From: a virus
Direction: 5' to 3' (one strand)
DNA: 28,255 nt
IMG/VR virus record: IMGVR_UViG_3300033145_000751
Coordinates: 1 to 28,255 of that record
Part shown: positions 22,992-28,249 of the stretch, in pieces
Numbering within the stretch: the stretch's first letter is position 1
Layout of the letters: every line of letters begins with the position of its first letter
Position numbers and translations under genes: made by a program
Notes under the pieces: model-generated
Told to the model about the DNA's origin: nothing
The model's input: only the letters and a program-made list of their open reading frames with translations
Database searches by the model: none

Positions 22992-23071
22992 CATTGGTTC
23001 AGAAAGTCTAAAATTACCTCTTGACAAGTTCAGGTTCAATAAACTATAATAAGTTCAGAGGTGGTGAACTT
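22969..23071. promoter_or_regulatory. GTTCA operator array of the genetic switch
   Basis: GTTCA half-sites occur at 22969, 22997, 23028, 23034 and 23053. Two have inverted partners at the same 7-nt spacing: TTCA-N7-TGAA (22970-22984) in the PRM spacer, and AAGTTCA-N7-TGAACTT (23051-23071) between the cro promoter and its start codon. This arrangement suits repressor/Cro dimers competing for both promoters. Confidence 0.65.
23021..23050 (+). promoter_or_regulatory. Early promoter (PR-like)
   Basis: A perfect TTGACA (23021-23026), 18-bp spacer and perfect TATAAT (23045-23050) precede the Cro-like gene. GTTCA operator half-sites lie in the spacer and just downstream. It is the strongest promoter by consensus in the window and drives the early plus-strand operon. 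Confidence 0.9.
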
Positions 23072-23073
23072 GA

Positions 23074-23352
23074 ATGCATAAATTAGAGCAGATAAGGAAA
23101 AAGCTCCAGATCACTAAAACTGAGATGGCTGTCAAGCTTGGAATGTCTAAAAGCAACTATTCCATGATAATCCACGGCCAACAAGGCATATCTAAAAAAG
23201 TTGCACTAAAAATTTATGAGGAATTCGGTGTTCCCCTAGAGGAATTACTACGCTTTAAGGTTCAGCCAGAAGAAACCAACGAACCAACCGGCACCGAAGG
23301 AGGCGGCCAAACGGGCAACAAGGTAAAAGACCTTAATTTTAAGGTTTCTTAG
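23074..23352 (+). CDS. Cro-like HTH regulator
   Basis: This 92-residue protein has an XRE-type HTH at ~1-60 (LEQIRKKLQITKTEMAVKLG, then SKSNYSMIIHG and ISKKVALKIYEEFG) and a flexible Gly/Thr/Glu-rich tail. It is the first gene of the rightward early operon and divergent from the repressor, the usual place for Cro. The 7-nt-spaced palindrome overlaps its leader and ribosome binding site, so it is probably autoregulated. Confidence 0.8.
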   Translation: MHKLEQIRKKLQITKTEMAVKLGMSKSNYSMIIHGQQGISKKVALKIYEEFGVPLEELLRFKVQPEETNEPTGTEGGGQTGNKVKDLNFKVS

Positions 23353-23363
23353 TTTAATGAATT

Positions 23364-23388
23364 TAGAAACCACAATTTTGTGGTCTCT
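23364..23388 (+). promoter_or_regulatory. Imperfect palindrome between cro-like and antirepressor genes
   Basis: AGA-A-ACCAC and GTGGT-C-TCT pair around an AATTTT loop with one mismatch. No T-run follows, so it is not a normal terminator. It could be an operator or an RNA element tuning antirepressor synthesis. Confidence 0.4.
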
Positions 23389-23416
23389 TCCTAATAAGGA
23401 AAAGGAGGCAAAATTC

Positions 23417-24217
23417 ATGGGTCAAGTAGTTCAGCTTACTATTGCCGGTCGCCAGCAGGAAGTCAGGATTAAGGAATACCAGGGACAGCGAGTAGTAACC
23501 TTCCGTGATATTGATGAACTACACCAAAGAACCGAAGGGACGGCAAGACGCAACTTCAACGAAAATCGGCACCATATGATTCCTGGCGAAGACTACTTTC
23601 ACTTAAGCGAATCCGAACTAAAAGCTATGGACGAATTTCGTACATCGGCTAATCCCAAAGGTTTAATCCTTCTCACCGAATCCGGCTACCTAATGCTGGT
23701 CAAATCCTTCACCGACGACTTGGCCTGGCAGGTGCAACGCCAGTTAGTCAATGTTTACTTCCGGGCCAAGGGGATGGCCAAGGAGTTAACGGAACAGGCC
23801 AAGCGAGCCGACGCCATGTTGCTAAACGCCAAAACCCGCCAGGCGGCCCTACTGCGGCAGATGGCCCGGGAGTTCAAAGATGTATTATCCCCCGAATCCG
23901 TCCAACTATTAGTTGCCGGGGCTACTGAATTGGTAGTAGGCAGACCGCTACTCCCTAAACCCCAAATCGACGTTACCTTCACCGCTACTGAAATCGCTGA
24001 GGAGGCCGGGGTATCGGCCAACAAGGTGGGGCGGGTAGCCAATAAGTACGGATTGAAAACCTCAGAATACGGCATGTGGGTACTCGACAAGTCGGCCAGC
24101 AGCGACAAACAGGTTAAAAACTTTGTTTATAACGAGAAGGGACGGCAGAAGTTGCTAGAGTTGATCAAGGTAGAATTGCGGCTGGTGCCTATGCCTGCAC
24201 CAGAAGGAGATGATTAG
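23417..24217 (+). CDS. ORF6N-domain antirepressor
   Basis: Starting at ATG 23417 (AAAGGAGG, 8-nt spacing) gives 266 residues; a longer in-frame start at 23357 lacks such a site. Residues ~8-100 are an ORF6N/KilA-N-type DNA-binding domain (RVVTFRDIDELHQRTEGTAR, NFNENRHHMIPGEDYF, LTESGYLMLVKSF). A coiled coil follows, and the C-terminal domain (~185-255) has an HTH-like TATEIAEEAGVSANKVGRVA and GMWVLDK. Proteins of this type inactivate repressors and favour induction. Its place after cro fits. Confidence 0.85.
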   Translation: MGQVVQLTIAGRQQEVRIKEYQGQRVVTFRDIDELHQRTEGTARRNFNENRHHMIPGEDYFHLSESELKAMDEFRTSANPKGLILLTESGYLMLVKSFTDDLAWQVQRQLVNVYFRAKGMAKELTEQAKRADAMLLNAKTRQAALLRQMAREFKDVLSPESVQLLVAGATELVVGRPLLPKPQIDVTFTATEIAEEAGVSANKVGRVANKYGLKTSEYGMWVLDKSASSDKQVKNFVYNEKGRQKLLELIKVELRLVPMPAPEGDD

Positions 24218-24433
24218 ATGCCGGAAAAACTGGCTTATTCTGCGAAAGAACTGGCCGTAATGCTTGGCATCAGCAAAACACAGGTTTTGGACTGGGCACA
24301 CCGCGGCATAATCCCTGCCAAGCAACCGGCGGGGAAAGGCGGGAGGGTAATATTCCCGAAGCGGCTGGTGGATGCCTGGCTGGAAGAGTTGCAAACGGAT
24401 GTCAAGCCGCGGAAACTACAAGCGGTGAGGTAA
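24218..24433 (+). CDS. Excisionase-like small HTH protein
   Basis: The 71-residue protein is a helix-turn-helix of the MerR/excisionase (HTH_17) type: AYSAKELAVMLGISKTQVLD, then WAHRGIIPAKQ, then a wing (GGRVIFPKRLVDAWLEE). Such proteins act as phage Xis or as regulators. It starts immediately after the antirepressor stop. It is the best excisionase candidate in the window, although it is not beside int. Confidence 0.8.
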   Translation: MPEKLAYSAKELAVMLGISKTQVLDWAHRGIIPAKQPAGKGGRVIFPKRLVDAWLEELQTDVKPRKLQAVR

Positions 24434-24487
24434 GCATGGACTACCAACTGGTACTGAAGGCTGAAAGGAGGTGAGGGGTAACGTTAT

Positions 24488-24748
24488 ATGGTTGCGGTTA
24501 TCGATGCAATAATGGCGGTCTGGCCAATAATCTTAATAATTGTTATCGCGGTATTGTATTCAGTGGAATACATACAAAATTTAATTTCTCTTAAAAACCA
24601 TCGTCGGTTATTGGAAAAAAGATGGCAAGAAACCATTGAAAAGACCGTAGATAAGAGAAGCGAAGTTTGTCCCAGCCACCCGTTCGGAGACAGCGATAAG
24701 GGAATATTGGTAGGTACAGGCCCTTGTACTACAAACGAGCGTCAATGA
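24488..24748 (+). CDS. Small early membrane protein
   Basis: The 86-residue protein has one strong N-terminal membrane span (AVWPIILIIVIAVLYSVEYI, ~10-29), a basic amphipathic middle and a polar C-terminal tail with two Cys and Gly/Thr (FGDSDKGILVGTGPCTTNE). An AAGGAGGTGAGG lies farther upstream than usual (~12-20 nt), so the start could be adjusted. No family recognised. Early membrane proteins of phages often act in exclusion or lysis control; unproven here. Confidence 0.6.
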   Translation: MVAVIDAIMAVWPIILIIVIAVLYSVEYIQNLISLKNHRRLLEKRWQETIEKTVDKRSEVCPSHPFGDSDKGILVGTGPCTTNERQ

Positions 24749-24775
24749 TAAGGCAAGCTGAAGGGAGGTGAGCAC

Positions 24776-24973
24776 GTGAAACTACTTCAGTTTTTGCGGA
24801 ACTGGATAAATTCCCGCAACCGCTGTGTTATATGCGAGGAAAAGGGTGCAATACTTCCGTTGGATGATGGAACTTGGATCTGCGAGGATTGTGCGCAATA
24901 CATGAACGATTTAGGGAATGAGTTAGAGGTGGCTGCCCGAAAAGAGGACGTAACTAAAGCAAAGCTGATTTGA
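24776..24973 (+). CDS. Small zinc-ribbon protein
   Basis: A 65-residue frame starts at GTG 24776 behind AAGGGAGGTGAG. It carries two Cys pairs (CVIC at about 17-20 and CEDC at about 36-39), a four-Cys zinc ribbon or treble clef, and an acidic helical C-terminus. Short zinc proteins of this type are frequent in phage early operons, often with host-takeover or regulatory roles that remain unknown. Confidence 0.7.
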   Translation: MKLLQFLRNWINSRNRCVICEEKGAILPLDDGTWICEDCAQYMNDLGNELEVAARKEDVTKAKLI

Positions 24974-24985
24974 GGTGAGGTAAAT

Positions 24986-25045
24986 TTGGCGGCCCCGCTG
25001 GCGGGAAGTTTGGGGACCGCCGGGAAGGAGGTGGAGTTGTGTTAA
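24986..25045 (+). other. Leader ORF containing a strong hairpin
   Basis: A 19-codon frame starts at TTG 24986 (GAGGTGAGG upstream) and its stop overlaps the GTG of the next gene. Within it GGCGG-CCCC (24988-24996) pairs with GGGG-A-CCGCC (25012-25021), nine pairs with one bulged A. Translation of the leader would open this hairpin, so it may couple expression of the following Cys-protein gene. Whether the leader peptide is made is not known. Confidence 0.35.
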
Positions 25046-25173
25046 AGCTTTGTAAAGACTGCAAAAACAATTGGGACGGTCATTGCATACAGGGCATGGA
25101 CAATTGGCGGTTTGAAAAAGCGGATGAGGATGCTGAATGCGAATGGTTTGAGCCATCGAAGGAAGGGGTGTAA
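25039..25173 (+). CDS. Tiny Cys-rich protein
   Basis: A 44-codon frame starts at GTG 25039 with a near-ideal AAGGAGGTGG. It contains CKDC-x6-HC and a later Cys (LCKDCKNNWDGHC, then DEDAECEWFEP), a probable zinc site, and is acidic overall. Function unknown; it belongs to the set of tiny metal-binding early proteins here. A GC-rich hairpin follows the stop. Confidence 0.65.
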   Translation: MLKLCKDCKNNWDGHCIQGMDNWRFEKADEDAECEWFEPSKEGV

Positions 25174-25202
25174 CCCCCGGCTACCGGCCGGACAACCGGG
25201 GG
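25174..25202 (+). promoter_or_regulatory. GC-rich intercistronic hairpin
   Basis: CCCCCGG (25174-25180) pairs with CCGGGGG (25196-25202), 7 bp, around a loop that itself holds the palindrome CCGGCCGG. A CGGTGGGG sequence follows and there is no T-run, so it is not a normal terminator. It may act as a transcript-stability or processing element in the 137-nt gap before the next gene. Confidence 0.4.
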
Positions 25203-25276
25203 CGGTGGGGAAGTATGTTGAGGACTGACTATAGACTACCACAACAACAACCTGCATAGTTCATTTTTTACAGAAC

Positions 25277-25288
25277 TTGCAATTGCAA
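25277..25288. promoter_or_regulatory. Perfect 12-bp palindrome TTGCAATTGCAA
   Basis: TTGCAATTGCAA is a perfect palindrome centred ~28 nt before the TTG start of an XRE-family gene and just before its ribosome binding site. It is a candidate operator for that regulator. Confidence 0.5.
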
Positions 25289-25309
25289 AGTTTGAAAGGA
25301 GGGATTTAG

Positions 25310-25573
25310 TTGGAGGTTTTAAGACTGGAGCGCGAAAAACGCGGCCTGCTACAGTTCCAAGTAGCAAGGGCGTTAGGTATTAGCGCGGCAACTCTTTGCC
25401 GGTACGAACTGGGAGCGCAGGGAGTGCCCCTAGACGTAGTTGCTAAAGCAACCCGGTATTTCCAGTGCCCGAAGATAGCAGACGCAGCCTGCCGGGACTG
25501 CCCGGTAGCCCGGGCGCGGCAGGACGTAACACAAAAATGGTCGCTGGGGCGCGGCTTAAGGAGGGCGGCGTAA
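25310..25573 (+). CDS. XRE HTH regulator with Cys-rich tail
   Basis: This 87-residue protein starts at TTG 25310 behind AAAGGAGGG. Residues 1-45 are an XRE HTH (LRLEREKRGLLQFQVARALG, then SAATLCRYELG). The C-terminal part adds CPKIADAACRDC, three Cys that may bind metal and make DNA binding redox- or metal-dependent. A 12-bp palindrome just upstream may be its operator. A middle-gene regulator is likely. Confidence 0.75.
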   Translation: MEVLRLEREKRGLLQFQVARALGISAATLCRYELGAQGVPLDVVAKATRYFQCPKIADAACRDCPVARARQDVTQKWSLGRGLRRAA

Positions 25574-25576
25574 AGC

Positions 25577-25720
25577 ATGGAAACTGTCATTTATTGCGAC
25601 TGCCAGGAGTGTATTTACTGCAAAGAAGGAGAGTGTCAACGTGTATGCATCAAAATCACAGAAAAGGGAAACTGCCTGGTCCGGGAAGCTGTACGACCTA
25701 GGACAGTACAGGAAGGATAA
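25577..25720 (+). CDS. Tiny Cys-rich protein overlapping the next gene
   Basis: A 47-codon frame starts at ATG 25577 behind AAGGAGGG and ends at TAA 25718. Seven Cys are spaced YCDCQECIYCKEGECQRVC and then NCLV, resembling DUF1540-like metal-binding peptides (C-x3-C-xYN-xGxC). The last 80 nt also code the N-terminus of the next gene in another frame. Both frames have ribosome binding sites. The Cys pattern is too regular to be chance, but the C-terminal ~20 residues may be under little constraint. Confidence 0.5.
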   Translation: METVIYCDCQECIYCKEGECQRVCIKITEKGNCLVREAVRPRTVQEG

Positions 25721-26060
25721 GGAAGCGGCCGAAATGGCGGTTCGGGAAGCAGTAGGAAGCAATGATATTAGAACCTTCACCGCTATGCTGGATGCCCTAC
25801 GGGCGGTAATGTTGCGGTACGGTAAGGAACGGCTGGAGTTTCGGGACTTTGTGGTGACGCTTACTAAAAACGGTATCCCCCTAATCCGGGGAAAAAAGAC
25901 GGCACGCAAATGCCCAAGTTGCGGAAGCCAAAAGGGCTGGCAGTACCTGCAAACTATTATGCAGGTTAAACCGAAAGGCCAGGACTTAGTGGCCTGGGGT
26001 TGCCGGAGGTGCGGCGAAGTTTTCAACCGGTGGGAGGCGAATTGGGATGACGCAGGGTAG
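25641..26060 (+). CDS. Zinc-ribbon protein, phage early region
   Basis: The 139-residue protein starts at GTG 25641 (AAGGAGAG, 8-nt spacing). A helical N-terminal ~80 residues (LYDLGQYRKDKEAAEMAVRE; FTAMLDALRAVMLRYGKE) precede a zinc ribbon CPSC-x27-CRRC (residues ~91-125). Zinc-ribbon proteins of this kind can bind DNA or RNA polymerase; no specific family is recognised. The stop overlaps the next gene. Confidence 0.7.
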   Translation: MYASKSQKRETAWSGKLYDLGQYRKDKEAAEMAVREAVGSNDIRTFTAMLDALRAVMLRYGKERLEFRDFVVTLTKNGIPLIRGKKTARKCPSCGSQKGWQYLQTIMQVKPKGQDLVAWGCRRCGEVFNRWEANWDDAG

Positions 26061-26256
26061 GCTTAACAGGTTGGCCGTAGCCTTGGAACGGTTTCTCAAC
26101 GCAAAAGCAGAACTCAGAGAGCGCGCAGTAATTGCAGAAACCAATAAGGTTTGGATGGGCATCGTTATTGGCTTCGGCCTGGTAATGTTCCTCATCTGGA
26201 GTATGCAGGCGTTGTTTATCGCAGTTAGGGGGATTGCAAAGGCAGGAGGGATGTAG
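26047..26256 (+). CDS. Small early membrane protein
   Basis: A 69-residue protein with a charged helical N-terminus (LNRLAVALERFLNAKAELRE) and one membrane span (WMGIVIGFGLVMFLIWSMQA, ~36-55). It starts inside the previous gene behind GGAGGCG and ends directly before the next gene's ATG. Function unknown. Confidence 0.65.
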   Translation: MTQGRLNRLAVALERFLNAKAELRERAVIAETNKVWMGIVIGFGLVMFLIWSMQALFIAVRGIAKAGGM

Positions 26257-26565
26257 ATGCCTAAGTTTACGCCTGGGCCGTGGAAAGTAACATATGACGC
26301 CGGATTCTATGTAGTATTCAGTGAAAGTACCGGAGATGTTATTGCGGTCATGTGTGGCAATTATGGTGAACGCGAAGGTAATGCTTACATGGTAGCCGCC
26401 GCGCCGGATATGTATGAAGCACTTAGATTGGCGTGCGATTACTTGCATAATTGGTTGAATGATAAAAGAAACCCGGAGTATGTGCGTTTAACCCTACAGC
26501 GAACTTGTGAATTAGTACGGCAAGCCCTAGCCAAAGCCGGGGGCAAAGAAAAAACCGGCGGCTAA
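26257..26565 (+). CDS. Conserved phage hypothetical (TPGPWKV/AAAPDMYEAL type)
   Basis: The 102-residue protein has two widespread phage motifs: KFTPGPWKVTYDAGFYVVFS at the N-terminus and NAYMVAAAPDMYEALRLACD in the middle. These are typical of a common hypothetical protein of phage early regions whose role is unknown. The C-terminus is helical and basic. GCAGGAGGG lies just before the ATG. Confidence 0.8.
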   Translation: MPKFTPGPWKVTYDAGFYVVFSESTGDVIAVMCGNYGEREGNAYMVAAAPDMYEALRLACDYLHNWLNDKRNPEYVRLTLQRTCELVRQALAKAGGKEKTGG

Positions 26566-26629
26566 GGCCGGCAAGTAAAAAATCCCAAGTCTTATTATAA
26601 CCCATACGGCTATAAGGAGTGTATCACAA

Positions 26630-26950
26630 ATGGGCCAAAAAAGCAAGATGAAACGCCTTGAATGCCTTGCAGAAAGGCTAATATCAACAGCTACTGAAAT
26701 AGCGAAGTTAGCCGGTATTTGCAGTAGCCCTGAAAGCATAGGGTATAGCTTTACTAGACACAGCTTTTGCGTCCAGATGTCGTACAAAGAGTTTTTCAAC
26801 CTTTTCGCAAACTATAAGGTGATTTACGTAGCAAGGAAGTGTGAGTTATACCCGTATGAAGCACAAGCAGAAATAAACGGGCTAGTTTTCTACACTTTGC
26901 TTAGCAGCGAGGACGCAAGGAAGTTAGGAATAGAAGTGCTTGTAGCATGA
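26630..26950 (+). CDS. Hypothetical early protein
   Basis: This 106-residue protein starts at ATG 26630 behind AAGGAGTG. A helical, basic N-terminus (KMKRLECLAERLISTATEIA) is followed by an alpha/beta region (FCVQMSYKEFFNLFANYKVI and AEINGLVFYTLLSSEDARKL). No family recognised. Its stop lies in a long hairpin (26943-26968). Confidence 0.6.
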   Translation: MGQKSKMKRLECLAERLISTATEIAKLAGICSSPESIGYSFTRHSFCVQMSYKEFFNLFANYKVIYVARKCELYPYEAQAEINGLVFYTLLSSEDARKLGIEVLVA

Positions 26951-26968
26951 ACTTTTGCAAGTTTGCTA
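26943..26968 (+). promoter_or_regulatory. Long hairpin over the stop of the 106-residue gene
   Basis: GTAGCA pairs with TGCTAC, and inside it AACTT pairs with AAGTT around a TTGC loop, leaving a small TG bulge: 11 pairs in total. No T-run follows. It marks the beginning of a 177-nt noncoding stretch and may protect or process the upstream mRNA. Confidence 0.5.
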
Positions 26969-27009
26969 CCCCGTTCGCGACTTAATACGGACACCAGGGG
27001 CTTTTGGGA

Positions 27010-27110
27010 ATAGGCGGCGGGGCGGCAGATAAATGGGTGGGTAGCTTAGCGTAACTTTATGTTACGACGGGCGAGGGTTCGGGTGGGGAATCCGGTCAAG
27101 TAAATTTTTT
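27010..27110 (+). other. Structured intercistronic element A
   Basis: This G-rich stretch precedes a 34-codon gene. It contains GTAGC, then hairpin CGTAAC-TTTAT-GTTACG (27050-27066), then a second stem GGGTTC/GAATCC with a G-rich loop, ending in AATCCGG. The order GTAGC-hairpin-GAATCCGG recalls element B, but primary sequence similarity is low. Confidence 0.35.
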
Positions 27111-27128
27111 TCGGAGGAGGTAAGAATT

Positions 27129-27233
27129 ATGTTTAAGAGAGAAGTTGCTAAGTATCAATGGATTGGCAAAATGAGGTGGAAATATAGGTTACTACATGCG
27201 TGGATGGCTTTACGTGGTTTTCATATAGCGTGA
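27129..27233 (+). CDS. Tiny basic protein (34 residues)
   Basis: A 34-codon frame begins at ATG 27129 behind a very strong CGGAGGAGGTAAG. The product is basic and aromatic (FKREVAKYQWIGKMRWKYRL, then AWMALRGFHIA). The ribosome binding site is the main support; function unknown. Confidence 0.5.
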   Translation: MFKREVAKYQWIGKMRWKYRLLHAWMALRGFHIA

Positions 27234-27241
27234 TTTAGTTT

Positions 27242-27344
27242 TTGCAGGGCGCGGCGTGGTGAGACACGTAGCAGGAGGGGTATACAATAAAAGTATACTT
27301 CACGGTGAAATGCCGGAGTCGGTTTGAATCCGGCCGCCCTGCAA
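27242..27344 (+). ncRNA. tRNA-like cloverleaf element B
   Basis: TTGCAGGGCG (27242-27251) and CGCCCTGCAA (27335-27344) pair perfectly over 10 bp. The closed region holds four hairpins in order: CGTG-GTGAGA-CACG (27255-27268), GTATAC-AATAAAA-GTATAC (27280-27298), TTCA-CGG-TGAA (27299-27309) and a T-arm-like GTCGG-TTTGAAT-CCGGC (27318-27334). This is the shape of a class II tRNA, but the anticodon-like loop has no U33, the T-loop lacks C56 and no CCA follows. It lies directly upstream of a zinc-ribbon gene. Function unknown. Confidence 0.5.
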
Positions 27345-27368
27345 CTTACAAAAAGGAGGAAGCCAACC

Positions 27369-27527
27369 ATGGAAACTTATAACAGCGTTGTTATAGATAA
27401 GATTGATTATGCTGGCAAGTTAGAAAAGGACGTAAATATGTTCCAATGCGAGTGTGGTTTCGATGAAATAGAACGAGAATTTTATTACTGCCCTAACTGC
27501 GGTAAAAAAATTGATTGGCAGTTTTAG
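27369..27527 (+). CDS. Small zinc-ribbon protein
   Basis: From ATG 27369 (AAAAAGGAGGAAG) the product is 52 residues. It has CEC...YYCPNCGKKIDW, a four-Cys zinc ribbon, preceded by a beta-like N-terminus (ETYNSVVIDKIDYAGKLEKD). An in-frame upstream extension runs into element B and is unlikely to be translated. One of several tiny zinc proteins in this region. Confidence 0.7.
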   Translation: METYNSVVIDKIDYAGKLEKDVNMFQCECGFDEIEREFYYCPNCGKKIDWQF

Positions 27528-27537
27528 CTTAGTCTTA

Positions 27538-27628
27538 TTGCAGGTGGCGGCGTGGTGGGACACCCGCGCTAGGAGCAGGGATGCAGCGGTGCCGGGTAAT
27601 TTCCCTAACCAGCTCCTATATCCGGCAA
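27538..27628 (+). ncRNA. Structured intercistronic element C
   Basis: The first 26 nt (27538-27563) match element B at 23 positions. It folds as hairpin GCG-(T)-GGTG-GGA-CACC-CGC (27550-27567) followed by a long arm TAGGAGC/GCTCCTA (27570-27576 with 27612-27618) that encloses AGGGA/TCCCT. A closing stem TTGCAGG/CCGGCAA (one mismatch) joins the two ends, as in B. It lies just upstream of a 43-codon gene. Confidence 0.45.
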
Positions 27629-27660
27629 GCAGATTCGAAAGAGGAAAGGAGATGAAAAAT

Positions 27661-27792
27661 ATGGACGATAACAAGGCAGAACTTGTGACACTTATTTGTA
27701 AGGAATGTCAAAAACGTGGTGTAACACTCAAAGAAGTACAGGAAGTTTTTGCAGCAGTATCGCAATTTTATTTTCAAAACGCAAGACCGTAA
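27661..27792 (+). CDS. Small early protein (43 residues)
   Basis: ATG 27661 with AAAGGAG at 8-nt spacing gives 43 residues: DDNKAELVTLICKECQKRGV, then LKEVQEVFAAVSQFYFQ. It has a helical build and one Cys pair (CKEC). The ATG at 27652 touches the ribosome binding site and is less likely. Function unknown. A hairpin GGAGG-AATTG-CCTCC (27800-27814) follows. Confidence 0.6.
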   Translation: MDDNKAELVTLICKECQKRGVTLKEVQEVFAAVSQFYFQNARP

Positions 27793-28016
27793 AAAATGGG
27801 AGGAATTGCCTCCTCCCCGGGCTATCCTTTATGGTATGGTCTGCAGCAATAATAACAACCATCAAAATTAGTCTTGCCAGTTTCTGATTCAGCTCGTTTG
27901 ATTGTAGCGTGGCAATCTGCCTCGTATCCAATATATTTCGATTATTAATGCTTGGCAGATATTGAAGAAAAAAGTTAAGAGTTATGGGTTTATCAAGATT
28001 GCTGATAGGTTTTAAA
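27793..28016. other. Noncoding AT-rich gap
   Basis: I see no convincing gene on either strand in this ~220-nt stretch. It contains the hairpin at 27800-27814 and inverted segments near 27912 (CAATCTGCC) and 27955 (GGCAGATATTG) that could pair at long range. Confidence 0.5.
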
Positions 28017-28075
28017 TTGGGGCGGTGGTGGAAGAGAGACACGGCGCAGTATGTGCAAAAATTGCACGTACTTAA
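28017..28075 (+). other. Structured intercistronic element D with an 11-bp hairpin
   Basis: After a G-rich GGGGCGGTGGTGG and a GAGACAC motif shared with B and C, AGTATGTGCAA (28048-28058) and TTGCACGTACT (28062-28072) pair over 11 bp (one G-T) around an AAA loop. TTAATCGG follows and then the ribosome binding site of the last gene. Confidence 0.45.
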
Positions 28076-28090
28076 TCGGAGGGGAAAATG

Positions 28091-28249
28091 ATGAACAGCC
28101 GTTTTGAAAAGTGCCCGTATTGCGGGGCCTGGCGTCTGATAGAAGAACTCGAAAACCATATAGGTGTTTGCTACACCTACAGAAACATAGCTAGTGTAAT
28201 GCTAAGCCCGGAAAATTACTATGTGGATGTATCCAGCGATGAACCTTGA
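28091..28249 (+). CDS. Small C2HC zinc-finger-like protein
   Basis: The ~52-residue product starts at ATG 28091 (or 28088) behind GGAGGGG. It has CPYCGAWRLIEELENHIGVC, a C-x2-C-x11-H-x3-C finger, followed by a Tyr/Asp-rich tail ending SSDEP. It may bind nucleic acid or protein. It is the last complete gene of the window, with its stop at 28247-28249. Confidence 0.7.
   Translation: MNSRFEKCPYCGAWRLIEELENHIGVCYTYRNIASVMLSPENYYVDVSSDEP

Noticed and set aside
27242-27344. Element B as a functional tRNA
   Set aside because: No U33 in the loop, C56 replaced, 10-bp acceptor-like stem and no CCA.
27550-27567. T-box antiterminator in element C
   Set aside because: The GGTGGGACACCCGCG stretch resembles but does not match the T-box consensus, and no specifier loop or terminator is seen.
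27728-28159. 143-residue minus-strand ORF near the right end
   Set aside because: It runs antisense through two small plus-strand genes and element D, lacks a good ribosome binding site and has no recognisable pattern.
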